Shown: positions 1 to 5,595 of the stretch, piece after piece
How positions within the stretch are numbered: position 1 is the first letter of the stretch
How the letters are laid out: each line of letters starts with the position of its first letter
Assembly: GCA_937903155.1 (NCBI GenBank)
Contig: CALCZU010000045.1
Location: 1-20,448 of the forward strand
Length of the DNA stretch: 20,448 nt
Direction: 5' to 3'
Source: an uncultured Bdellovibrionales bacterium
GTDB taxonomy: Bacteria > Bdellovibrionota > FAC87 > UBA2466
Program-made: the position numbers and the translations under genes
Notes under the pieces: model-generated
The model's database searches: none
Told to the model about the DNA's origin: nothing
What the model saw: the letters and a program-made list of their open reading frames with translations, nothing else

Positions 1-343
1 AAACCTTAAAGCCACCCACTGAGAACCGATGCATGTCGAAGGGCATCTTTACGTCCTTCATGCTGGTTTCCATTTCTTTATGAACCTTTTTATTAACCGC
101 ATTGCGATGGGCTTTTGATTTATAGACGATAAAAGCGAAGATGACGGTCTCTCCCGGCTTAAGCTTACACATTTTAGGAAATGGCAAACCCCATTTCGAG
201 TTGAGATCTTCGCCCACACATTCGTAGTAACTGAGGGCGCCATGTTTCATCCAGGCTTTGCAACCTAGCTGAGCCATTTTTTTGTAAAGCTTTACGTTCT
301 TTTTCTTGAGCGGGATTACGTAACCGTCGACGTATTTTGCCAT
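1..343 (-). CDS. DUF1428 family protein (YbaA-like), C-terminus cut by window edge
   Basis: Partial gene of 114 visible codons that runs off the left edge, probably missing only a few C-terminal residues because the family is about 115-120 residues long. The start reads MAKYVDGYVIPLKKKN, followed by GALSYYECVGEDLN, then GLPFPKMCKLKPGETV, and ends near MPFDMHRFSVGGFKV; these are the conserved blocks of DUF1428 as I know them. No signal peptide, so cytoplasmic. DUF1428 has a dimeric alpha/beta-barrel-like fold related to antibiotic-biosynthesis monooxygenases, but no established reaction. An AAGGAGAAG Shine-Dalgarno sits just before the ATG. It is the third gene of a minus-strand run, 19 nt after the leucine-rich-repeat gene, so probably co-transcribed. 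Family assignment is firm; function is unknown. Confidence 0.85.
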   Translation of the reverse strand, partial: MAKYVDGYVIPLKKKNVKLYKKMAQLGCKAWMKHGALSYYECVGEDLNSKWGLPFPKMCKLKPGETVIFAFIVYKSKAHRNAVNKKVHKEMETSMKDVKMPFDMHRFSVGGFKV

Positions 344-362
344 GTTCTTCTCCTTGGATAGT

Positions 363-1574
363 CTAGAAAGTAGAAATTTGAAGTTTTGGATTTTTAGTTT
401 TAAGTTTTGATAGAGCAGCCTCTGAGAATTGATATCTCCCCACGTTCAATCGAGTCAGCGGTAACCCGACGAGTTTATCAATGTCATTGTCCGACGCATT
501 GGTTCTGTAAATAGTCAGAAGGGTCAGCTTTTTTAGTTTTTCAATACCATCGAGTTTTAACTGAGTATTATCGCCTACGGTCAAATAGGTCATTTTTTCC
601 ATCGACGGAATCGCTCCTAAGTTTGTGAGTAGGTTTCGATCCAATGACAAGTACTCCAAATTTTTTAGACCGCTTAAGAATTCTGCATCTTTATCGAATA
701 GACGGCATTCATTGCAACCGAAGCTTTTCAATTGGCTGAGCGACGAAAGAGACGAGAAATCTCCTTTAGGAAACGAGTTCTGAGCAAAATGAAGATCTAG
801 AAGTTCAGACAATTTGCCAAACGGTTCTAAAGAATCAATTTTTGTGCGCCAAATCCAGATCTTTTTCAAATGAGGCATCGACTCCACAAAACGGTAGTCG
901 TGAATAGGGCCGCCATTTAATTCTAAGTTCTCAAGCTGAGTGAGTTTCGAGAGAAAAGAACTGTCCTCAAAATCAGGATTCATTAATTCAAGCGTGCGTA
1001 AATTTGTGAAATGGGCCATAACCTGTGGAATCGCCAAAGGGAGCCACGTTTTTAGGCTTTTCAAATTCAGCGAGGAGAGTTTTTCCAATTCTAAATTTGG
1101 AAACTTCACTCCGGTCCCCAACAAAATATAGAGATCGAGTTCTTCAATCGAAGGATTCAAGAGCATTTCCGTTTTGAAGTCGGGAAGAACGCACGAGACT
1201 TTTAAACTGCGCAAACGGGGCATCGTTTTAATGACCTCAAAATGGCTCGTCTTCGCCCAGAGCGTGCTGATTTGGAGCGTTTCCAATTTGTGAAAGTACT
1301 TTAGAGGCTCGAGATCGATTTCAGATTTCGAATCCCAGTTCACAAGGGTCAGCGTTGTGCCTGAATCGACAAAGAGTGCAAGCTCTGCGCAATCACCGGT
1401 GACTGCCTTGTAAAAAATTTTTATTCCTTCGGGTTTCGACGGCTGGATGCACTCTTGGAAAAGCGCTTGCGCTTCGGGGGAAGCTTTACGCAGATCCTGC
1501 AGAGAGGCGGCCCCCGCATTTGTTCCAAAGAAGAGAGAAACTACCAGCCCACCCAAAATGAATATCGTTTTCAT
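363..1574 (-). CDS. Exported leucine-rich-repeat protein
   Basis: A 403-residue protein beginning with a Sec signal peptide (residues 1-23, MKTIFILGG followed by a hydrophobic run and a GAA-type cleavage site). Roughly residues 60-395 are irregular leucine-rich repeats, seen as recurring LxxLxxLxL segments such as LTQLENLELNGG, LKNLEYLSLDRN and MEKMTYLTVGDN. Such solenoids bind proteins or carbohydrates; the partner is unknown. The longer frame opens at 1592 and would overlap the upstream stop by 4 nt (ATGA). The ATG at 1574 is preferred because AAAAGGA lies 8 nt upstream and it puts the signal peptide at the N-terminus. It follows the ankyrin-repeat gene by 14 nt and precedes the DUF1428 gene by 19 nt. 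Likely periplasmic, surface or secreted. No catalytic motif was seen. Confidence 0.85.
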   Translation of the reverse strand: MKTIFILGGLVVSLFFGTNAGAASLQDLRKASPEAQALFQECIQPSKPEGIKIFYKAVTGDCAELALFVDSGTTLTLVNWDSKSEIDLEPLKYFHKLETLQISTLWAKTSHFEVIKTMPRLRSLKVSCVLPDFKTEMLLNPSIEELDLYILLGTGVKFPNLELEKLSSLNLKSLKTWLPLAIPQVMAHFTNLRTLELMNPDFEDSSFLSKLTQLENLELNGGPIHDYRFVESMPHLKKIWIWRTKIDSLEPFGKLSELLDLHFAQNSFPKGDFSSLSSLSQLKSFGCNECRLFDKDAEFLSGLKNLEYLSLDRNLLTNLGAIPSMEKMTYLTVGDNTQLKLDGIEKLKKLTLLTIYRTNASDNDIDKLVGLPLTRLNVGRYQFSEAALSKLKTKNPKLQISTF

Positions 1575-1588
1575 TCGTTCAGTCCTTT

Positions 1589-2614
1589 TCATTTATTCTG
1601 ACCCGCTCCTAAACGGCGAGCGAGATTGATGTATTGAAGATTATTCCCTGCGAGATCCATTAAAGTTTTGCCGTCAGGCCGCGGAGTATTCGGGTTCACA
1701 CCCGCTTTGACTAAATCTGCGATAAAATCATACGTTGGATCCGCGAAGGGATTTTTTTCGGTCATCAGTTTTTTAAAAGCCGTAGTGCTTTGCTCCAGGG
1801 TGAAGTACGGAAGAATGATTTTCGCATCTCTTAAGTCATTGTTCTCTAAAACGAGATTGAAAACGGACTTTTCAGAAATTTCAACGGAAGCCCCTTTTTT
1901 AAGAAGGCCTTGGGTAATCTCAAACCACGAATCCCCTTTTCCCAATAAATAATGCAAAGCCGTCTTCCCTTGTGAGTCTTGGAAATTCAAATCGCGGTAG
2001 AAAGGTAAAAGTGAGCGCGCTAAGGTGATGGACCCATTTCTGATTTGTTGTAAAAACTCAAATTCTATCTGCATTCCCGCATTTCCCAGCACCTCTAATA
2101 CGTTCAACGATTCAGGATGGAGTGTCGCCTGGAAAAAGAGAACATTGCTCATCGAGAGAAACTGCGAGCACCTGCTTGCGAACAGTGAAATCGTAGGAAT
2201 CGACAGTTTCTGGCTTAACGCCGTCTCCAATACATTTCGACCTTTAGCACTGCCTGAACAGGCCTCAGCACCCGCTGCGATCAAAACGGGAATTGAATTT
2301 TCAGCGCGATAATAAGTCGCATAAAAAACGGTGTTGAGATCGCCAATCAGTTTGTTGGGATCCGCATGAAAGCGAAGAAGGAGTTTTAACAAATCGACAT
2401 CATTTTTCTGGAGAGTCGGGAGCATCGCAATATTGGCATCCGCACCTTGGGTTAGAAGCCAATCGATGTAAGGTAAACCTAATTCTTGATACTGCTTTTC
2501 CGAATTCGTACCTTTTTTAAAGGCTTGTTCTAAGCGGAGAGTCCAATCCTGTGGCGCGGCCTTCGCCAAAAACGTAAAGCCTAAACAAACAAGTATCCAA
2601 GAAAAGTATTTCAT
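1589..2614 (-). CDS. Exported ankyrin-repeat protein
   Basis: A 341-residue protein with a Sec signal peptide (MKYFSWILVCLGFTFLAKA, cleavage near residue 19-20). Ankyrin-like repeats run through the mature part: about residues 48-60 (IDWLLTQGADAN), 66-87 (LLKLLLRFHADPN), 95-117 (IPVLIAAGAEA), 210-245 (QGKTALHYLLGKGD then LLKKGASVE) and 296-337 (LVKAGVNPN, DGKTLMDLAG). Ankyrin repeats mediate protein binding, and exported versions are common in predatory, symbiotic and host-associated bacteria. A GGGAGAAAA Shine-Dalgarno directly precedes the ATG. It is the first gene of the three-gene minus-strand run and reads away from the dyad-rich region upstream. No enzyme domain was seen; the binding partner is unknown. 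Confidence 0.87.
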   Translation of the reverse strand: MKYFSWILVCLGFTFLAKAAPQDWTLRLEQAFKKGTNSEKQYQELGLPYIDWLLTQGADANIAMLPTLQKNDVDLLKLLLRFHADPNKLIGDLNTVFYATYYRAENSIPVLIAAGAEACSGSAKGRNVLETALSQKLSIPTISLFASRCSQFLSMSNVLFFQATLHPESLNVLEVLGNAGMQIEFEFLQQIRNGSITLARSLLPFYRDLNFQDSQGKTALHYLLGKGDSWFEITQGLLKKGASVEISEKSVFNLVLENNDLRDAKIILPYFTLEQSTTAFKKLMTEKNPFADPTYDFIADLVKAGVNPNTPRPDGKTLMDLAGNNLQYINLARRLGAGQNK

Positions 2615-2663
2615 TTTTCTCCCACCATCAGAGAAGCAAATTACAAAGCCTGGGGAGTTCTGT

Positions 2664-2697
2664 CATGACCGAATGAGTTAATGAACATTCGGTCATG
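2664..2697. promoter_or_regulatory. Perfect 12-bp inverted repeat, possible operator
   Basis: CATGACCGAATG (2664-2675) is repeated as its exact reverse complement at 2686-2697 with a 10-nt spacer. No T-tract follows on either strand, so it is unlikely to be a simple terminator. It lies between the divergent ankyrin-repeat gene and the small exported-protein gene, where a dimeric regulator could act on both. The regulator is unknown. Confidence 0.45.
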
Positions 2698-2704
2698 TCC
2701 AAGA

Positions 2705-2738
2705 TTTCGACTCTTACGTAGTCGATAACGTATCGAAA
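2705..2738. promoter_or_regulatory. Nested dyads in the divergent intergenic region
   Basis: TTTCGA (2705-2710) pairs with TCGAAA (2733-2738), and TACGT (2715-2719) pairs with ACGTA (2728-2732). Two more dyads overlap: CGACT-N7-AGTCG (2708-2724) and TCGAT-N5-ATCGA (2722-2736). This density of symmetry within 34 bases suggests a protein-binding region or a folded leader. It could also be partly chance. Confidence 0.3.
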
Positions 2739-2808
2739 GTAGGAATTCATCCATTCCTTTTCTTTAGTGAAATGACCCGTTCACTACTACAGTTTCGTAG
2801 CGGTTTTC

Positions 2809-2838
2809 TTGACATGTAAGACGCAGCATTCCTAAAAG
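2809..2838 (+). promoter_or_regulatory. Candidate sigma-70-type promoter for the 2872 gene
   Basis: A consensus -35 TTGACA lies at 2809-2814. The spacing allows a weak -10 (CTAAAA or TAAAAG) around 2832-2838, which would start transcription about 25-30 nt before the ATG at 2872. The -35 is good and the -10 is poor. Confidence 0.35.
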
Positions 2839-2871
2839 CGATCATTGGTAAAAACACAAATAGGAGAATCG

Positions 2872-3243
2872 ATGAAAACTAAATTATTCATTCTTGGAAT
2901 TTCACTGGCCACTTCGATGAGTTTTGCGCGAACGACAATCGTTTGTAACTCTTTCGATGTGACTTTTAGACCGAGTCACGAGGTAAACATTTCAGTCTTA
3001 GATGTGACCCATCCCGATTATTACATGGTCAATATCGTTGAAGTGTTGGATCTTGCCGGAAAACAACAAAAAACTTATCGCTACGAAGGAAAAGGTGAGG
3101 TCACCGCAAAACACTTTCTTGTAGACTTTAAAAACGGCGGAAGAATCGAAGGCAAAGGCCTCAAAGAAGGAAAATACAAAGCCGAACTTGAGCTAAAAGG
3201 AAAAGACGCTCAAGAACTTTTTTGCACTACAAAAAATAAATAA
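2872..3243 (+). CDS. Small exported protein of unknown function
   Basis: A 123-residue protein with a clear Sec signal peptide (MKTKLFILGISLATSMSFA, cleavage after residue 19). The mature part is lysine-rich, about 104 residues, with alternating beta-like segments and exactly two cysteines (C25 near the start, C118 near the end) that could form one disulfide closing the domain. An upstream TTG at 2845 in the same frame is rejected as start because AGGAG (2862-2866) is placed 5 nt before the ATG at 2872, which also puts the signal peptide first. It is a single-gene unit with its own candidate promoter and a strong terminator. I recognise no family. Likely periplasmic. Confidence 0.8.
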   Translation: MKTKLFILGISLATSMSFARTTIVCNSFDVTFRPSHEVNISVLDVTHPDYYMVNIVEVLDLAGKQQKTYRYEGKGEVTAKHFLVDFKNGGRIEGKGLKEGKYKAELELKGKDAQELFCTTKNK

Positions 3244-3258
3244 AGTTTTTACTCTCAT

Positions 3259-3284
3259 AACCCCGAGGTCGAACTCGGGGTTTT
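3259..3284 (+). terminator. Rho-independent terminator after the 2872 gene
   Basis: AACCCCGAG (3259-3267), a 6-nt loop, then CTCGGGG (3274-3280) followed by TTTT. The outer AA pairs with the first T residues. It lies 16 nt after the stop codon. Confidence 0.85.
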
Positions 3285-3361
3285 CCCAACGACGGACTGA
3301 CGATTTATAGCAAGCTCGACTGTAAAGCTTGGATAGAGATGAATTCAACGAGTGCAGGCGA

Positions 3362-3396
3362 TTTTCTATGCGAAAATAGAAAACCCCGGATATGAT
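3362..3396 (+). promoter_or_regulatory. Inverted repeat and -10-like element upstream of arr
   Basis: TTTTCTAT (3362-3369) and its exact reverse complement ATAGAAAA (3376-3383) flank a 6-nt spacer. A -10-like TATGAT follows at 3391-3396, with no convincing -35 at 17 nt. If this -10 is real, transcription would start near 3403, leaving a leader of only about 11 nt before the arr ATG, which fits the absence of a Shine-Dalgarno. The repeat could be an operator overlapping the promoter. Confidence 0.3.
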
Positions 3397-3413
3397 ATTC
3401 TAAAAACTGAACC

Positions 3414-3827
3414 ATGCCAGCCGCTCACCCTAATTTCATTCAAAGTTATTTTCACGGCACTAAAGCCAATTTGGACGTGGGTGATCTCATTATCCCCGGC
3501 AATCAAGCGAATTACGGAGAACGAAAAGCGAAATTTGTTTATGCGTCGTCGAATTTAAATGTCGCAATCTGGGGAGCAGAGCTCGCCATCGGCGACGGCC
3601 CTGCTAAAATTTATATCGTTGAACCCATAGGCAATATTGAAGACGATCCAAACCTAACCGACAAAAAGTTTCCCGGAAATCCGACAAATTCTTTTCGAGC
3701 CCGTGAAGGTTTTAAAGTGGTTGCCCAGGTAAAAGACTGGCAGGGACATTCTTTGGCAGAAATTAAAGAGGCACGAGAAAAAATTGAGATCGCTTTAAAG
3801 AATGGCGCTCCGATCCTCGAAGACTGA
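3414..3827 (+). CDS. arr: Rifampin ADP-ribosyltransferase (Arr family)
   Basis: A 137-residue protein matching the Arr family across its length. Arr transfers ADP-ribose from NAD+ to the ansa-chain hydroxyl of rifamycins and inactivates them in the cytoplasm. The sequence shows FHGTKANLDVGD near residues 13-24, FVYASS at 41-46, WGAELA at 53-58, and IVEPIGNIEDDPNLTDKKF at 68-86 followed by PGNPTNSFR. The triad known from mycobacterial Arr (His19, Tyr49, Asp84) aligns with H14, Y43 and D78, so it should be active. The length is near the family norm of about 140. TGA lies in frame two codons upstream, which fixes the start at 3414; no Shine-Dalgarno is visible. It is a lone gene between two terminators, with no transposase or integron feature nearby, so it looks like a resident chromosomal copy. 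Confidence 0.93.
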   Translation: MPAAHPNFIQSYFHGTKANLDVGDLIIPGNQANYGERKAKFVYASSNLNVAIWGAELAIGDGPAKIYIVEPIGNIEDDPNLTDKKFPGNPTNSFRAREGFKVVAQVKDWQGHSLAEIKEAREKIEIALKNGAPILED

Positions 3828-3843
3828 TCTTAGCTGGAAAAGA

Positions 3844-3873
3844 ACACAGCGAGGCGTGACCGCCTCGCTGTGT
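3844..3873. terminator. 13-bp-stem hairpin between convergent genes
   Basis: ACACAGCGAGGCG (3844-3856) and its exact reverse complement (3861-3873) enclose the tetraloop TGAC. On the minus strand the stem is followed by TCTTTTCC, so it best serves as the terminator of the 3881-4555 gene. It may also stop or stabilise the arr transcript arriving from the other side. Confidence 0.75.
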
Positions 3874-3880
3874 AGAAAAA

Positions 3881-4555
3881 TCACTCTGCGAGCTTCAGTC
3901 TGAGAGGCGGATGATAGATATTTTTTCCGCTCGCTTCCTTGCCCGAAAAGCCGGAGATGAGTGTCACTGGGCCAACCTCGGCCGGGAAAAGACTGTTTTC
4001 TTCGTAAAAAACCGTTTTTGCCCAATTATAATCGTTCTTTGTAGGTTGCCAGTTGACGACGTAGAATTTCCCCGCTTTGAAATCGTAACTGATGGGAATC
4101 TCATTCCACAAATGCTTTTTCGCAGTCGCTTCTCTCGAAATTTTTAAGAGAAGGACCTTGGCTGAAAGTCCATCATCGCTACTAAAAATTTCGACGTCAA
4201 AAAGCTGCGGAATGATTTCGGCCTTGATGCTCACGGATTCAATTGAAAAATCGGTGTTGGCTCTAAAACTGGTTGCACGTCCTTGGCCTACTCCAGCACC
4301 ACTCGCTTCAAAAAATGAGTCTAAACCTAATTTAACATGCTGATGGTGAGGCGCCTCTTTCTCGCAAACTTTTTCTTCCTTCACCATTTCCTGCGTTGCA
4401 ACTTCATATGATCCATCTTTACAAACCACGCCGAAGGTTCCATCGGGAAGGGCTGTAATACTCACAACATCTTCGAGCGATCGACTTGCTTGAGCAGAAC
4501 TTGCCAGGGCTAACGCCACTGGAAATACAATCAAACACTTTTTGAAAGTTTTCAT
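3881..4555 (-). CDS. Exported protein of unknown function
   Basis: A 224-residue protein with a Sec signal peptide (MKTFKKCLIVFPVALALASS, cleavage near residue 23 after AQA). The mature N-terminus carries two cysteines (VVCKDG and KVCEK) and then a histidine-rich patch (HHQH). The rest is a beta-rich region ending in a short FSGKEASGKN segment. The open frame extends to 4621, but the ATG at 4555 is chosen because GGAGA lies 5 nt upstream and the signal peptide starts there. A candidate -10 (TACAAT on the minus strand, 4598-4593) sits about 40 nt upstream. It is a single gene ended by the 3844-3873 hairpin. No family recognised; periplasmic or surface location inferred. Confidence 0.8.
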   Translation of the reverse strand: MKTFKKCLIVFPVALALASSAQASRSLEDVVSITALPDGTFGVVCKDGSYEVATQEMVKEEKVCEKEAPHHQHVKLGLDSFFEASGAGVGQGRATSFRANTDFSIESVSIKAEIIPQLFDVEIFSSDDGLSAKVLLLKISREATAKKHLWNEIPISYDFKAGKFYVVNWQPTKNDYNWAKTVFYEENSLFPAEVGPVTLISGFSGKEASGKNIYHPPLRLKLAE

Positions 4556-4697
4556 GAATCTCTCCGTTTTTTGGGTTAAGTTTAGACACAAAATTGTAGC
4601 AGCGTTTGCTAAAGGTCGCACGGAACGGCGCGAGAGGTTTTGGTAGGTTTGGCAATGTTTGGAATTAAGAGCGCTTCGCCGCGCCGAGTTTTGCTTG

Positions 4698-4726
4698 TTG
4701 CTTCGATGCTTGACCCAGACTAGGAT
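4698..4726 (+). promoter_or_regulatory. Candidate promoter for the 4763-7368 unit
   Basis: TTGCTT (4698-4703), a 17-nt spacer, then TAGGAT (4721-4726). Spacing is ideal and each hexamer matches 4 of 6 consensus positions. Transcription would start near 4733, giving a leader of about 30 nt that contains the GGAG at 4752-4755. Confidence 0.35.
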
Positions 4727-4762
4727 GAATTTTCGTTCAATTTATATCTCCGGAGAAAACTT

Positions 4763-5131
4763 ATGGCCGTGTCGAAGCATAACGCATTTATTCCTATTAA
4801 GGTTGCAGAATTTGGTGAGTATTTTACTTATGAGACTGAATGGCACGATCGAATTATGGAAGCGCTCAAGAAGAAAAATATCAAAGCTGAAAAAAAAGAC
4901 CATCTCAGAGATTTAGTGAACTATTTTACTCAAGTTCGAGGCCTTAAAAACGAAGGCGAAGGATTTCTAAGTGAGAAAATCTTTGTGGCCACCTGCCTCA
5001 TGAATGAATTTTTTGAAAAAAAGAATGTGAAGATAATTAGTGTTGAGGCCATCAATGTGGGCGATGCCCGTCCAGGAAGTCGCCTGGCCGTGGAGGATTC
5101 TTTTTGGGGCTACCGAGCTTATTATCAGTAA
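4763..5131 (+). CDS. Hypothetical protein, first gene of the ATL-antiporter unit
   Basis: A 122-residue cytoplasmic-looking protein with no signal peptide or membrane segment. The first half is charged and helical with many lysines (EALKKKNIKAEKKDHLRDL), and the end is aromatic (DSFWGYRAYYQ). GGAG lies 7 nt before the ATG, supporting both the gene and its start. It precedes the alkyltransferase-like gene by 59 nt and the antiporter beyond it, all on the same strand with the only clear terminator after the third gene, so a role in the same stress response is plausible. I recognise no family and do not assign a function. An overlapping frame at 4659-4916 is a shadow. Confidence 0.72.
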   Translation: MAVSKHNAFIPIKVAEFGEYFTYETEWHDRIMEALKKKNIKAEKKDHLRDLVNYFTQVRGLKNEGEGFLSEKIFVATCLMNEFFEKKNVKIISVEAINVGDARPGSRLAVEDSFWGYRAYYQ

Positions 5132-5190
5132 GTGCTTCTTACCTAAAAAGGCAAGACACCCCCTGTGTCGGCAATTTTTGGAAGAACGGT

Positions 5191-5556
5191 ATGTCAAAAC
5201 CTAAACCTCACAGAAAATTTATTCTTCTCATCGGACTGGTTCCAAAGGGAAATGTTGCGACCTACGGGCAGATAGCAAAACTCGCAGGTTGCCCAGGCCA
5301 TTCTCGTCAAGTGGTTTGGACTCTGCATTCTTCTTCGCGAAAACGCCGCCTGCCATGGCACAGAGTGATTAACTCCAAAGGAAGAATCGGTCTGGCCGGC
5401 GCAGCTTTCGAAAGACAAAAATCTCTTCTTCAAAAGGAGGGTATTGTTTTCGACGAAAATGATCGCATCGACTTAAAAGCTTTTAGCTGGGCTCCAAAAA
5501 TCCGTCCTCTCAAAACGAAGTTACGCGAGCTACTAGCAGACGAAGCGAGTACTTGA
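5191..5556 (+). CDS. Alkyltransferase-like protein (ATL, MGMT-type DNA-binding domain)
   Basis: A 121-residue protein of the ATL family (E. coli YbaZ and yeast Atl1 type). These bind DNA bearing O6-alkylguanine, flip out the damaged base and pass the lesion to nucleotide excision repair. The sequence shows VATYGQIAKLAGCPGHSRQV at about residues 23-42, with the Tyr and Arg used for base flipping and intercalation. It then has PWHRVINSKGRI, where Trp replaces the catalytic Cys of true O6-alkylguanine-DNA alkyltransferases (PCHRV), so it cannot transfer alkyl groups itself. The tail DRIDLKAFSW matches YbaZ-like proteins, with a short basic extension. The frame opens at 5104, but GGAAG 6 nt before the ATG at 5191 fixes the start. 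The antiporter gene follows after 39 nt. Confidence 0.9.
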   Translation: MSKPKPHRKFILLIGLVPKGNVATYGQIAKLAGCPGHSRQVVWTLHSSSRKRRLPWHRVINSKGRIGLAGAAFERQKSLLQKEGIVFDENDRIDLKAFSWAPKIRPLKTKLRELLADEAST

Positions 5557-5595
5557 GAGGTTGCAATCGCCGCTGCTTTCCATAAAAATGATTCG

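Noticed and set aside
5155..5179. Hairpin GACAC-N5-GTGTC followed at a short distance by five T residues between the orphan and the ATL gene
   Set aside because: The stem is only 5 bp and the T-run begins 5 nt after it, so a real terminator is unlikely; at most weak attenuation.
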